NCBI RefSeq assembly: GCF_009695605.1
Contig: NZ_VUNQ01000017.1
Span: 1-64,000, forward strand
Source: Tissierella pigra
GTDB lineage: Bacteria; Bacillota; Clostridia; Tissierellales; Tissierellaceae
Length of the DNA: 64,000 bases
Reading direction: 5' to 3'
Below are positions 45,130-54,740 of the stretch, piece by piece. The notes beneath the pieces were generated by a model. It saw only the letters and a list, made by a program, of their open reading frames with translations. It was not told where the DNA came from and did no database searches. The number at the start of each line of letters is the position of its first letter. The first letter of the stretch is position 1. The translations under genes and the position numbers were made by a program.

Positions 45130-45690
45130 TCAATCAATTTGTAGTAATTCTACTCCTTCCTGAGGTTCAATATATATTTCAAACGTGCCTGTTGTCTTAT
45201 ATCCTATTAAAGCTATTATATTCTCTCCTTTCGATAAAGAATAGATTGCTTTTTCTGTAGTAGATTCTTTCATAAGCTCAACTAATTCACCATTGGATAA
45301 AATTATAAATACTTTGAAATCATCTTTTGGAGCAGAAATTTTATAGGATATTTCTACATCACATTCATTTTCTGTGTTTATTGAAACATAATGGTGAACA
45401 CCTGTAAATTTACTAAATTTAAAAGAAAACCCATTTACCTCAGGTGTAGATCCTCTAGTTAGAAAGAACCTACCAATTGAATTATTTATTATCATATTCT
45501 CATCTATATCTTCTAAATTATTTAGTTCTGACCATTTTTTTATGTTTGACTTCTCTTCCAATGTATTTACAACATTTGTATTTCCTTTAGTGATATTATC
45601 ATCTTTAATAGAATTTTTCCTATATAAAAAAAATATAGTCAAAACTATGATACCAGATAAAATTAAAAAGACAAAATTTCTTTTAGACAT
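45130..45690 (-). CDS. membrane-anchored protein of unknown function
   Basis: I do not recognise the family. ATG 45690 lies 9 bp after GGGGAG; ATG 45699 is too close to that site. The product is about 186 residues: one N-terminal hydrophobic anchor (RNFVFLILSGIIVLTIFFLY), then a hydrophilic linker and a beta-rich domain (GFSFKFSKFTGVHHYVSI ... EIYIEPQEG), probably outside the cell. Single gene divergent from the phosphate locus. No signals link it to either neighbour. Confidence 0.6.
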   Translation of the reverse strand: MSKRNFVFLILSGIIVLTIFFLYRKNSIKDDNITKGNTNVVNTLEEKSNIKKWSELNNLEDIDENMIINNSIGRFFLTRGSTPEVNGFSFKFSKFTGVHHYVSINTENECDVEISYKISAPKDDFKVFIILSNGELVELMKESTTEKAIYSLSKGENIIALIGYKTTGTFEIYIEPQEGVELLQID

Positions 45691-45847
45691 AACAAGCATC
45701 TCCCCTTTACATTTACACAAGCTTACCATATACATAAATTTAAATAAAGAAATTTAATCCACTATTTTATATCATATTTCATCAGAATTCGATGTTTTTT
45801 ACTTTCAATCACGCATTTACTATTCATAATAATATTAACTAATTAAT

Positions 45848-45902
45848 TTTACATAGATTTTACATTACTATAACAATAGATTTAACATTCCTCCTATATA
45901 CT
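45848..45902 (+). promoter_or_regulatory. Pho box and promoter of the pst operon
   Basis: TTTACAT at 45848-45854 and 45859-45865 are 11 bp apart, a weaker TATAACA follows in phase and a fourth copy lies near 45882-45888. The -10 TATACT is at 45897-45902 with no -35, as expected for a PhoP/PhoB-activated promoter. The regulator is encoded downstream. Confidence 0.7.
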
Positions 45903-45932
45903 AAAAGCAAATAGTAAAAGGGAGGAAATAAA

Positions 45933-46838
45933 ATGAAAAAAATAGTTGCTTTAGCATTATCATTGGTTTTAGCATTATCACTTCTTGCAGGATGTAAATC
46001 AAACAATCAAGATGGGGAAAATATTGAAACAGGTAAGAATAATAAAAAAGAATTCGATTCATCAAAAGAAATCGTAGTAGTTACTAGAGAAGAAGGTTCA
46101 GGTACTAGAGGTGCTTTTGTTGAACTAACGGGAATAGAAGAAAAGGATGGTAATGGAAATAAAGTAGATAAAACTACAAAGGAAGCTATTACTCAAATGA
46201 AAACCGACACTGTTCTTACAACAGTTGCTGGGGATGAGTATGCCATAGGGTATGTATCTACAGGTTCTCTTCAAGATACAATAAAAGCATTAAGCATCGA
46301 TGGAATAAAGCCTACAACTGAAAATATTAAAAATGGTAGTTATAAAATAGCAAGACCCTTCAATGTAGCAACAAAACATGACGTTTCTGAAATTACACAT
46401 GATTTTATAGACTATATAATGAGTAAAGAAGGTCAAGAAGTAGTTTCACAATCCTATATAGCTATAGATGATAATGCAGAACCATATAAGGGAAGCAAAC
46501 CAGCTGGAAAAATAGTTGTTGCTGGCTCTTCATCTGTTACACCAGTTATGGAAAAACTTAGAGAAGCTTATCTTGAGATCAACCCAAATGCTGAAATTGA
46601 AATACAACAGTCTGATTCATCAGCAGGTATAAAAGCTGCTACAGATGGTACTTGCGATATAGGTATGGCTTCAAGAGCCTTAAAAGATAGTGAGATAACT
46701 GGACTTCAGAATATGGAAATAGCTTTAGACGGAATTGCAGTAATTATAAATCCTAACAATACTTTAACTGATATATCTTTAGAAAATGTAAAAAAAGTAT
46801 TTACGGGAGAATTTACTAACTGGAGTGACATTAAATAA
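45933..46838 (+). CDS. pstS: phosphate ABC transporter substrate-binding lipoprotein PstS
   Basis: Phosphate-binding lipoprotein, 301 residues. The lipobox LLAGC has Cys21. VVTREEGSGTRGAFVEL (about 49) and VVAGSSSVTPVMEKL (about 190) are phosphate-loop segments, with IEIQQSDSSAGIKAA after. It opens the pstSCAB-phoU run behind the Pho box and AAAGGGAGG. Takes inorganic phosphate to PstCA. Confidence 0.95.
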   Translation: MKKIVALALSLVLALSLLAGCKSNNQDGENIETGKNNKKEFDSSKEIVVVTREEGSGTRGAFVELTGIEEKDGNGNKVDKTTKEAITQMKTDTVLTTVAGDEYAIGYVSTGSLQDTIKALSIDGIKPTTENIKNGSYKIARPFNVATKHDVSEITHDFIDYIMSKEGQEVVSQSYIAIDDNAEPYKGSKPAGKIVVAGSSSVTPVMEKLREAYLEINPNAEIEIQQSDSSAGIKAATDGTCDIGMASRALKDSEITGLQNMEIALDGIAVIINPNNTLTDISLENVKKVFTGEFTNWSDIK

Positions 46839-46849
46839 AGGGTGATTAA

Positions 46850-47707
46850 ATGAAAAGGCAATCTTTAGACAAATTTATGGAGATAATATTTTTTATCTCC
46901 GCTTGTGTTTCTATAATATCTGTAATCTTAATATGTTATTTTATGTTTGCTAACGGCATACCAGGAATTAAAAAAATTGGTGTGTTGAATTTTTTATTTG
47001 GATTGGATTGGTCTCCTTCTAATATACCTCCATCCTTTGGAATATTTCCTATGATTGTTGGAAGTATTTATATAACCTTCGGTGCCATAATAATCGGTGT
47101 TCCAATTGGAATATTAACTGCCATGTATCTAGCTAAATTTTGTTCACCTAGATTATATAAATATCTAAAACCAGCAGTTAATTTAATGGCTGGTATTCCT
47201 TCAATTATATATGGTTTCTTTGGACTTGTTGTGCTTGTACCCCTAATAAGGAATATATTTGGTGGAACAGGTTCTAGTATATTAACAGCCTCTATTCTTC
47301 TTGGAATTATGATTTTACCAACTATAATAGGTCTTTCTGAATCTGCCATCAGAGCAGTGCCTAATTCTTATTATGAAGGGGCCATAGCTCTAGGTGCTAC
47401 TCATGAATATTCAATAGTCTTCGCCATGTTACCTGCAGCAAAGTCTGGTATACTTTCATCTATAGTTCTTGGAATTGGCAGGGCAATAGGTGAAACTATG
47501 GCAGTAATCATGGTGGCAGGAAATCAGGCTCGTATGCCTAATGGGATATTAAAAGGTGTACGTACTCTTACTGCCAATATTGTAATAGAAATGGGATACG
47601 CTGCAGATCTTCATAGGGAAGCTTTAATTGGAACAGGAGTAGTATTATTTGTATTTATTTTAATAATAAATGGACTATTTTCCATGTTAAAAAGGAAGGT
47701 GTTTTAA
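46850..47707 (+). CDS. pstC: phosphate ABC transporter permease PstC
   Basis: Permease of 285 residues, six spans, with the typical start LFGLDWSPSNIPPSFGIFPMIVGS, the core MAGIPSIIYGFFGLVVLVP and the EAA-like loop YYEGAIALGATHEYS. It pairs with PstA. 11 bp after pstS. Confidence 0.95.
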   Translation: MKRQSLDKFMEIIFFISACVSIISVILICYFMFANGIPGIKKIGVLNFLFGLDWSPSNIPPSFGIFPMIVGSIYITFGAIIIGVPIGILTAMYLAKFCSPRLYKYLKPAVNLMAGIPSIIYGFFGLVVLVPLIRNIFGGTGSSILTASILLGIMILPTIIGLSESAIRAVPNSYYEGAIALGATHEYSIVFAMLPAAKSGILSSIVLGIGRAIGETMAVIMVAGNQARMPNGILKGVRTLTANIVIEMGYAADLHREALIGTGVVLFVFILIINGLFSMLKRKVF

Positions 47708-48535
47708 TTGACTAAATTAAGTAAGCTAATTAAAACTCTTGTTATGCTTTCAGCATTTTTAACTTTTTCTATTTTATTTATTATAATCGGGTATATTTTA
47801 ATGAAAGGAATTCCACATATAAAACCTTCTTTATTTGCTTTAAAATATACAACAGAAAACGTTTCTTTATTTCCAGCTATAATTACTACTTTGATAATGA
47901 CATTTTTATCCTTATTAATTTCCTGTCCAATTGGTATATTTACTGGAATATTTCTTATTGAATATTCTAAAAAGGAAAGTAAGTTAGTTGAATTAATAAG
48001 ACTAACAACAGAGACTCTCTCTGGTATTCCTTCTATTGTATACGGATTATTTGGGTTATTATTCTTTGTAACAAGCTTAGGTATGGGATTCTCTATTTTA
48101 TCTGGTGCTCTTACTTTATCTATTATGATTCTACCCCTTATAATTAGATCAACAGAGGAGGCACTTTTAGCAGTTCCTAATAATCTTCGTGAGGCAAGTT
48201 TTGCTTTAGGTGCAGGGAAACTGAGAACTATATTTAAAATAGTCCTACCTACGGCAATACCTGGAATATTTTCTGGAATTATTCTTGCTATAGGCAGAAT
48301 TGTAGGAGAAACTGCTGCTCTTGTATATACTGCGGGTACAGTACCGCAAATACCTAAAAATTTATTTTCATCAAGTAGAACTTTGGCAATTCATATGTAT
48401 TCTCTTTCTAGTGAGGGTTTATATACTAATGAAGCCTATGGCACAGCTGTAGTACTTTTAGTAGTAGTCATAGGAATTAACGGTTTATCATCTTTAATAG
48501 CTAAAAAATTGAGGAAAGGTGAGTTAAATGGATAA
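47708..48535 (+). CDS. pstA: phosphate ABC transporter permease PstA
   Basis: Second permease, 275 residues, with [18 protein letters not shown], the EAA-like loop [20 protein letters not shown] and the end segment [20 protein letters not shown]. The start is TTG 47708 after AAGGAAGG, adjoining the pstC stop codon. It overlaps pstB by 8 bp. Confidence 0.94.
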   Translation: MTKLSKLIKTLVMLSAFLTFSILFIIIGYILMKGIPHIKPSLFALKYTTENVSLFPAIITTLIMTFLSLLISCPIGIFTGIFLIEYSKKESKLVELIRLTTETLSGIPSIVYGLFGLLFFVTSLGMGFSILSGALTLSIMILPLIIRSTEEALLAVPNNLREASFALGAGKLRTIFKIVLPTAIPGIFSGIILAIGRIVGETAALVYTAGTVPQIPKNLFSSSRTLAIHMYSLSSEGLYTNEAYGTAVVLLVVVIGINGLSSLIAKKLRKGELNG

Positions 48536-49283
48536 AATAATAGTTGAAAATTTAAATCTATATTATGGGGATTTTCAAGCCTTAAAAAATATAAATATAA
48601 ATATTCCTAAAAATCGTATTACTGCTTTTATAGGTCCTTCTGGATGTGGTAAGTCTACATTTCTTAAAACCCTTAATAGAATGAATGATTTAATTTCCGA
48701 TTGTAGAATAGAAGGTAAAGTCTTGGTGGATAAAGAGAATATTTATGATAATTCAAACATAAATATAAACAATTTAAGAAAACGTATAGGTATGGTTTTT
48801 CAAAAACCAAACCCTTTTCCAATGAGTATATACGATAATATTGCCTTTGGTCCTCGCACTCATGGAATAAAATCAAAAATCAAATTAGATGAAATAGTTG
48901 AAAAAAGCTTAAAGAATGCTGCTATATTTAGTGAAGTAAAGGATAGGTTAAAGAAAAATGCCTTGGAGCTTTCTGGGGGGCAACAGCAAAGAATATGTAT
49001 AGCAAGAGCTTTAGCTGTTGAACCAGAAGTACTATTATTGGATGAGCCTACAAGTGCCCTTGACCCAATATCCACTATTAAAATTGAAGAATTAGTAGAA
49101 GATTTAAAAGATGTATATACTATAGTAATGGTAACTCATAATATGCAGCAGGCAACTCGTATTTCAGATAAAACTGCATTCTTTTTATCAGGAGAATTAG
49201 TTGAGTTTGATGATACCCATATTATATTCTCTAATCCAAAGGATAAACGTACTGAAGACTATATTACTGGAAGATTTGGTTAA
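48528..49283 (+). CDS. pstB: phosphate ABC transporter ATPase PstB
   Basis: ATPase of 251 residues: Walker [12 protein letters not shown] (about 34-44), Q-loop [21 protein letters not shown], signature [14 protein letters not shown], Walker [13 protein letters not shown]. Close to the PstB norm in length and in the FPMSIYDN segment. Energises phosphate import through PstCA. Confidence 0.96.
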   Translation: MDKIIVENLNLYYGDFQALKNININIPKNRITAFIGPSGCGKSTFLKTLNRMNDLISDCRIEGKVLVDKENIYDNSNININNLRKRIGMVFQKPNPFPMSIYDNIAFGPRTHGIKSKIKLDEIVEKSLKNAAIFSEVKDRLKKNALELSGGQQQRICIARALAVEPEVLLLDEPTSALDPISTIKIEELVEDLKDVYTIVMVTHNMQQATRISDKTAFFLSGELVEFDDTHIIFSNPKDKRTEDYITGRFG

Positions 49284-49298
49284 AAGGAGCTGATATAA

Positions 49299-49958
49299 AT
49301 GAGAAGTAAATTTGATAAAGAATTAGAATTATTAAATGAAGAACTTATAGATATGGGAAATATTATCGAAAGTTCCATAGAAACTGCTGTTGCTGCCCTT
49401 ATAGAGCAGGATATTTGCCTTGCAAAAAGAATTGTGGATAATGATAGTGAAGTAGACAATGCAGAGAAAAATATAGAAACAAGATGTTTAAAGCTCTTAT
49501 TGCAGCAACAGCCTGTAGCCAGTGATTTAAGAATGATCTCTTCAGCATTAAAAATAATTACAGACATGGAAAGAATAGGAGATCAAGCTGCTGATATTTC
49601 TGAAATAACAATTAGACTTATTGGACAAAAATATATAAAAAAAATTACCCATATTCCACAAATGGCAACAGCTACAATTAAAATGGTACGTGATAGTATC
49701 AATGCCTTTGTAAAAAAAGATTTAGAGCTTGTAAAAAATGTTATAGATTATGACGATGTAGTAGATGACCTATTTCATGTAGTAAAAAATGAATTAATTG
49801 AACTTATTAGACAAAATGCAGACAATGGAGAACAGGCCGTAGACCTACTTATGATAGCTAAGTATTTAGAGAGAATTGGTGACCATGCAGAAAACATTTC
49901 TGAATGGGTTTATTATTCTATTACAGGAGAACACTATGTAAGGAATTATGAATCATAA
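49299..49958 (+). CDS. phoU: phosphate signalling protein PhoU
   Basis: Protein of 219 residues made of two three-helix PhoU repeats; metal-binding motifs appear as DxxxD-type acidic helices (IVDNDSEVDNAEKNIE, about 47-62, and VIDYDDVVDDLFHVV, about 147-161). The LERIGDHAENISEWV end is typical. Links PstSCAB transport status to the PhoR kinase. AAAGGAG precedes the ATG. Confidence 0.93.
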   Translation: MRSKFDKELELLNEELIDMGNIIESSIETAVAALIEQDICLAKRIVDNDSEVDNAEKNIETRCLKLLLQQQPVASDLRMISSALKIITDMERIGDQAADISEITIRLIGQKYIKKITHIPQMATATIKMVRDSINAFVKKDLELVKNVIDYDDVVDDLFHVVKNELIELIRQNADNGEQAVDLLMIAKYLERIGDHAENISEWVYYSITGEHYVRNYES

Positions 49959-50000
49959 TTTGAAAAATAAAAACCTATCTCATAATAATCTTTCAAAATT

Positions 50001-50035
50001 AAAAGCAGGCTGATTTAAACCTGTTTTTATTTTTC
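50001..50035 (+). terminator. terminator after phoU
   Basis: AAAAGCAGG pairs with CCTGTTTTT, followed by ATTTTTC. It separates the pst operon from phoBR. Confidence 0.6.
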
Positions 50036-50056
50036 ATTTTAATATTTTAATCTCTA

Positions 50057-50065
50057 TGCTATAAT
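50057..50065 (+). promoter_or_regulatory. extended -10 promoter of phoBR
   Basis: TGCTATAAT 35 bp before the start codon; no clear -35. Suggests phoBR has its own transcript beyond the phoU terminator. Confidence 0.5.
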
Positions 50066-50099
50066 TATGATAATTTATAGGGAATATTGGGGTGATTTT

Positions 50100-50777
50100 A
50101 TGAAAACAATTTACTGTGTTGAAGACGATGAAAGTATCAGACAATTGGTCATATATGCACTAAAAAATAATGGTTTTGAAACCAAAGGTTTTGAAAACGG
50201 TAATGATCTATATACTGAACTTCATCATACAATACCTGATTTAATTTTATTGGATATAATGTTACCTGGGGATGATGGATATAAAATATTAGATAATATA
50301 AGGAAAAATCATAATACTAAGGATATTCCTGTCATAATCCTTACTGCAAAAAATAGTGAGTTTGATAAAGTAAAAGGACTTGATATGGGAGCAGATGATT
50401 ATATTTCAAAACCCTTTGGTGTAATGGAATTAATATCTAGAGTCAATGCTGTTCTTCGCCGAAGTCTTAAAACAGATAATAAAGATAGTATTTTATCTAT
50501 AGATAACCTTATTGTAGATGAAAACAAACGTATTGTAACTGTAGATAATAGAGAGGTTAATTTGACCTTTAAAGAATTTGAACTTCTTCTATACCTTATT
50601 AGAAATAAAAACATGGTTCTATCCCGGGATAAAATAATGAATGAAGTATGGGAAACTGATTTTGAAGGGGAAAGTAGGACTGTAGATGTTCATGTAAGAA
50701 CTTTAAGATTAAAATTAGGAGATGCTGGTAAAATTATTCAAACCATAAGAAATGTTGGGTATAAGATAGGAGGATAA
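50100..50777 (+). CDS. PhoB/PhoP-type response regulator
   Basis: OmpR-family regulator of about 225 residues: acidic pair in YCVEDDES, phospho-acceptor Asp in LILLDIMLPGD (about 51), DDYISKPFGVMEL, then the winged-helix domain with LTFKEFELLLYLIRNK and VDVHVRTLRLKLGDA. ATG 50100 follows GGGGTGATTTT. Its position between pst-phoU and a PhoR-type kinase, with a Pho box upstream of pstS, makes it the phosphate regulator. Confidence 0.88.
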   Translation: MKTIYCVEDDESIRQLVIYALKNNGFETKGFENGNDLYTELHHTIPDLILLDIMLPGDDGYKILDNIRKNHNTKDIPVIILTAKNSEFDKVKGLDMGADDYISKPFGVMELISRVNAVLRRSLKTDNKDSILSIDNLIVDENKRIVTVDNREVNLTFKEFELLLYLIRNKNMVLSRDKIMNEVWETDFEGESRTVDVHVRTLRLKLGDAGKIIQTIRNVGYKIGG

Positions 50778-50779
50778 CC

Positions 50780-51955
50780 TTGGGAAGAAAAATTTATTAT
50801 AATCTTGCAGCTATAGCAACTATAACAGCAGTTATAACCTCCATAGTACTAGTATTTCTATTTTTCGATTTCTATAATCCAAGAGATATTAATGATATAA
50901 TTAAAGTAGATATATATGATTCTAATTCTATACCTAAGGAAATACCATCAAACTTATCTCATGATGTAAAATTAGATAATAAAATAGTGAGAGTATCTAA
51001 ACCTATCCAACATATTCAACAAGCCTTTATAGGAATATTACCTGCAATGGCTGGAGTTCTTGTACTGATCTTAATGTCCTTGTATATAGTGTCTTCCATA
51101 TTGACATCAAAACTACTAGAACCTATCGAATTAGCCTCTAAAAGTATTGGAAGTATATTATCAGGAGAAGAAATGATAGATACTGAAACATATGAAGAAC
51201 TTCAACCCTTTATTAGAACCATAGATATACAGAAAAAGGAAATCGAATACTCCATTGATAAATTAAAGGAATCAGAAAAAATTAGAAGAGAGTTCACTGC
51301 AAATGTATCTCATGAGCTTAAAACTCCGCTGACCTCTATTATTGGCTTTGCTGAAATGATAGAAACTGGAATGGCAAAAGATGAAGACATTAAAAAATCT
51401 GCCTCTATTATTTATAAAGAAGGTAATAGACTTTTAACTTTAATAGACTCAATAATCAAATTATCACAACTAGATGATCTGTCTATTAAAAGGGATTTAA
51501 CTGAAATAGACCTATTTTCAATTGGAGAATTTGTATATTCTAACCTATTAAATAATACAAAAGAAAAAGATATATCTTTAAAAATAGAAGGAAAATCTAC
51601 TATGATTAATGGAAATCAAAGGATGATTGAAGACCTAATATTTAATTTAGTAGATAATGCTATTAAATATAATAAAATAAATGGTAAAGTAGATATTAAA
51701 ATCTATTCTGATGATAAATGGGGTGTAGTTAAGGTAAGTGATACAGGTATTGGAATACCACAAAAACATCAAAATAGAATATTTGAAAGGTTCTATAGAG
51801 TAGATAAATCTCGTTCTAAAAAAATTAATGGTACTGGTCTAGGACTATCTATAGTTAAACATACAGTTGAATACCATAGAGGACAGTTAACTGTATCCAG
51901 TATAGAAAATGAAGGAACTACCATAGAAGTTAAACTACCAAAAGCTAATTGTTGA
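50780..51955 (+). CDS. PhoR-type phosphate sensor histidine kinase
   Basis: Sensor kinase of 391 residues. One span near the N-terminus (about 8-30) and a second (about 87-108) enclose a short extracellular loop. The H-box is FTANVSHELKTPLTSIIGFAEM (about 170-192), N-box IEDLIFNLVDNAIKYN, and ATP lid DTGIGIPQKHQNRIFERFYRV with G-box GTGLGLSIV. TTG 50780 follows AGGAGGA, 2 bp after the regulator stop codon. Length is shorter than PhoR with a PAS domain, and none is seen here. Confidence 0.88.
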   Translation: MGRKIYYNLAAIATITAVITSIVLVFLFFDFYNPRDINDIIKVDIYDSNSIPKEIPSNLSHDVKLDNKIVRVSKPIQHIQQAFIGILPAMAGVLVLILMSLYIVSSILTSKLLEPIELASKSIGSILSGEEMIDTETYEELQPFIRTIDIQKKEIEYSIDKLKESEKIRREFTANVSHELKTPLTSIIGFAEMIETGMAKDEDIKKSASIIYKEGNRLLTLIDSIIKLSQLDDLSIKRDLTEIDLFSIGEFVYSNLLNNTKEKDISLKIEGKSTMINGNQRMIEDLIFNLVDNAIKYNKINGKVDIKIYSDDKWGVVKVSDTGIGIPQKHQNRIFERFYRVDKSRSKKINGTGLGLSIVKHTVEYHRGQLTVSSIENEGTTIEVKLPKANC

Positions 51956-51960
51956 TTTTA

Positions 51961-52011
51961 AATTAAGAAAAACCTTTATATTGTTTAACAATATAAAGGT
52001 TTTTCTTAATT
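51961..52011. terminator. bidirectional terminator between phoR and the aminotransferase
   Basis: 23-bp perfect arms (51961-51983 and 51989-52011, core GAAAAACCTTTATATTG) around TTTAA; T-rich on both sides. Confidence 0.75.
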
Positions 52012-52013
52012 AT

Positions 52014-53198
52014 TTATTTAACTGCTTCTCTTATTACTTTACCAAGTCTTTTTATACCTTCTACTATTTTTTCCTCATCCATATTGGAATAGTTTAATCT
52101 AAATGTATTTTCATTTCCACCATTAGGGAAGAAAGAACCTCCTGGTACATAGGCAACATTTTCTTCTAATGCCTTTAATGCTAGTTCTCTAGCATTCATA
52201 TATTCTGGTAATACTACCCAAGTAAATAGTCCTCCCTCTGGATAAGTATAAGTAACTCCTTCTGGGAACTCTTCTTCTATGGTTTTCATCATTAGGTCTC
52301 TTCTAACTCTATATAAGTCAATTATTTTTTGAATATGATTATCTATATCATAAAGCTCCAAGAATTTAGCAGTTTCCATCTGTGATATAGTACTTGATTG
52401 AAGGTCTGCTCCTTGTTTTACAAGTATAAATTTATTTAAGAATTCAGTATCAGCTGCTACCCATCCAAGTCTTAATCCAGGACAAAGTATTTTAGAAAAC
52501 GTACCTAAGAAAGCTACCCTTCCCTCTGTATCAAAATGTTTAACAGCTGGTAGTATTTCTCCTTCAAATCTTAATTCTCCATAAGGATTATCCTCTATAA
52601 TAGCTACATTATATTTATTAGCTAATTCTATTAACTTCATTCTTCTTTCTACTGTCCAAGTTTTACCTGATGGGTTTTGGAAGTCTGGAATAACATAGAT
52701 AAACTTAACTTTATCATTGTTTTTTAGCACTTCTTCTAATTCTTCCATATTCATACCATCTTTATCAGTAGATACTTCTATGAATTTTGGCTCATAAGCC
52801 TTAAATGCGTTAATAGCTCCTAAATAAGTAGGACTTTCACAAACTATAATATCTCCAGGGTTTATAAATATTTTAGCAGCAAAGTCTAATCCCTGTTGTG
52901 AACCACTGGTTATTAGTATATTTTCAGCTTTTACATCTACTTTTACTTTTTCCATTCTCTTAGCTATGGCTTCTCTAAGTGGTCCGTAACCTTCCGTTGG
53001 ACCATATTGTAATGCTTGAGTTCCTGTGTTTTCTAGAACTTCTTTTCCAATCTTAATAAATTCCTCTACTGGAAATGATTCTGGAGCTGGTAATCCACCA
53101 GCAAATGAAATTATACCTGGTTGCTGTGTTAATTTTAATAACTCTCTAATTTCTGAAGCTCTAATGTTGTCCATACGCTTTGCATAATTTAATGACAT
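52014..53198 (-). CDS. PLP-dependent class I/II aminotransferase
   Basis: Fold-type I aminotransferase of about 394 residues, similar to the 2-aminoadipate/LysN and MocR-less group. The PLP Lys lies in LGTFSKILCPGLRLGW (about 235-250), with FIYVIPDFQNPSGKTWT (about 170) and AIIEDNPYGELRF. ATG 53198 follows GGAGGTG; the open frame continues upstream without a ribosome site. It could transaminate branched or aromatic amino acids in Stickland metabolism; the exact substrate is not decided. Confidence 0.9.
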   Translation of the reverse strand: MSLNYAKRMDNIRASEIRELLKLTQQPGIISFAGGLPAPESFPVEEFIKIGKEVLENTGTQALQYGPTEGYGPLREAIAKRMEKVKVDVKAENILITSGSQQGLDFAAKIFINPGDIIVCESPTYLGAINAFKAYEPKFIEVSTDKDGMNMEELEEVLKNNDKVKFIYVIPDFQNPSGKTWTVERRMKLIELANKYNVAIIEDNPYGELRFEGEILPAVKHFDTEGRVAFLGTFSKILCPGLRLGWVAADTEFLNKFILVKQGADLQSSTISQMETAKFLELYDIDNHIQKIIDLYRVRRDLMMKTIEEEFPEGVTYTYPEGGLFTWVVLPEYMNARELALKALEENVAYVPGGSFFPNGGNENTFRLNYSNMDEEKIVEGIKRLGKVIREAVK

Positions 53199-53334
53199 TA
53201 GACACACCTCCACTAAATTTGGATTCTCTTTGTTATATCCTTGTCTATAGTTTACTATTAAATCGCGTAATTGTCTAACATTATAATACAATTTAGCATT
53301 TAAAAATTAAAGTTCATCTATTGAGAATTTTCCA

Positions 53335-53577
53335 TCAATTTTTCCCTTCACTATCTCCCTTGCCCTTATGATGAATTATACTGATCCATTTATCTTCCAC
53401 TAAAATCTTTCTAATTCTCTTGTCAAAATCTATCCTTGGTATCCAAATTTGTCTGTCGCACCCTAAACATCTGAGCTTTATATCTGCACCAGTACGCATG
53501 ATTTCCCATTTATTTTCTCCACATGGATGACCTTTTTTTAAAGTTATTATATCTCCAGCATCATATTTCAGTATCAT
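53335..53577 (-). CDS. DUF951 family protein
   Basis: Small protein of about 80 residues with the DUF951 pattern GDIITLKKGHPCGENKWEI ... IKLRCLGCDRQIWIPR (about 8-45); His and Cys residues suggest metal or nucleic-acid binding. ATG 53577 follows GGAGGAAAAG. Its start overlaps the mscS end. The neighbourhood of mscS and DUF951 is common in Clostridia. Function unknown. Confidence 0.85.
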   Translation of the reverse strand: MILKYDAGDIITLKKGHPCGENKWEIMRTGADIKLRCLGCDRQIWIPRIDFDKRIRKILVEDKWISIIHHKGKGDSEGKN

Positions 53578-54448
53578 TTTCTTTTCCTCCAAATATTACT
53601 GTTTTAGGGTAAGGTATTTTTATATTTTCTTTATCAAAAGCTTCCTTAACCTTTTTTCTTATTTGTCTTTCCACTGCCCACTGCTCCATAGGCTTGGTTT
53701 TGGCTATTATAGTAAGGGATACATTGGATTCTCCTAAATCTGTAATTCCTAATATAGTAGGTCCATCTAACACAGAATCATTATTATTTTTAATTTCTAG
53801 GCAAATACCTTCTAATATTTTAATTACCCTATCTATATCTTCTTCATAGGATATAAATATTTGTACTAATGCCCTCATGGCACCCCTAGTCTTATTTGTT
53901 ACAATTTGAATCATCCCATTGGGAATTATATATAAATCACCTGAAAAGTCTCTAACTTTTGTAACCCTGAGTCCCAATTCCTCAACAGTACCTTCCATAG
54001 ATTCTACATTTATATAATCTCCAACTGCATACTGATCCTCAAATAATATAAAAAATCCTGTAATAACATCTTTAACCAAGGACTGAGCACCAAATCCTAT
54101 AGCTAATCCTCCAATTCCTGCTGTAGCAAGTATTGAATTAGTATTTATATTAAACATGTCTAAAACCATTACCGTTCCTATGAAGTATAGAATATATTTA
54201 ACTACCTTTTTAAGAACTTCAGCAATTGTATTAGCCCTTCTACTATCTACAAAAAAATTTGCACCTCGTTTATTTTTTAGAGTCTTGTCTATAATTTTAT
54301 TTATTAAAGAAATAACTAATTTTATAATTAATATTATGATAAATATATTTATTAGTTTTCCTAAAATATTAAAATCTCCATTATCTCTCTTAATATATAT
54401 ATCAATAATATTTTTTAGGTGATTAAACCTTTCAATAATATCTATCAT
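53561..54448 (-). CDS. small-conductance mechanosensitive channel (MscS family)
   Basis: Membrane channel of 295 residues. N-terminal spans (about 28-55 and 76-105) lead to the pore helix: GIGGLAIGFGAQSLVKDVITGFFILFEDQYAVGDYINV-like run at about 112-150, with the Gly/Ala pattern of MscS TM3. The cytoplasmic beta domain includes GTVEELGLRVTKVRDFSGDLYIIPNG. Protects from osmotic down-shock. It overlaps the DUF951 gene by 17 bp and follows DUF3343/YedF. Confidence 0.9.
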   Translation of the reverse strand: MIDIIERFNHLKNIIDIYIKRDNGDFNILGKLINIFIIILIIKLVISLINKIIDKTLKNKRGANFFVDSRRANTIAEVLKKVVKYILYFIGTVMVLDMFNINTNSILATAGIGGLAIGFGAQSLVKDVITGFFILFEDQYAVGDYINVESMEGTVEELGLRVTKVRDFSGDLYIIPNGMIQIVTNKTRGAMRALVQIFISYEEDIDRVIKILEGICLEIKNNNDSVLDGPTILGITDLGESNVSLTIIAKTKPMEQWAVERQIRKKVKEAFDKENIKIPYPKTVIFGGKENDTEI

Positions 54449-54464
54449 AAAGTCAACTCCAAAT

Positions 54465-54731
54465 TTAATCTATCTTCTCAGCTTCATTACCTGATTCACT
54501 TTTTGTATATTTATATATACTATCTATATTTATATCATTCCTACTTACCATATCCTTTACCTTTGGAAGATCATCTAAGGCAAAGATAATTGCTAATCCA
54601 CAACTAACGGTTATTTCTCTTGGGGTAGGTATAGTTCTAAAGCTTATTCCATTCTCCTTAAATACTCCTTCAGCTTGAATTGTATGATGTGTAGACTGAT
54701 AAGTAGTTACTCCATAAGTCTCTTTTCTCAT
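54465..54731 (-). CDS. DUF3343 (putative Se/S carrier-like) protein
   Basis: Small protein of 88 residues. TYQSTHHTIQAEGVFKENGI and RTIPTPREITVSCGLAIIFAL (with one conserved Cys at about 44) fit the DUF3343 family, which neighbours yedF in selenium-using anaerobes. Co-transcribed with yedF (9-bp gap). Probable sulfur or selenium handling; biochemical role unproven. Confidence 0.82.
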   Translation of the reverse strand: MRKETYGVTTYQSTHHTIQAEGVFKENGISFRTIPTPREITVSCGLAIIFALDDLPKVKDMVSRNDINIDSIYKYTKSESGNEAEKID

Positions 54732-54740
54732 TGTTATCTC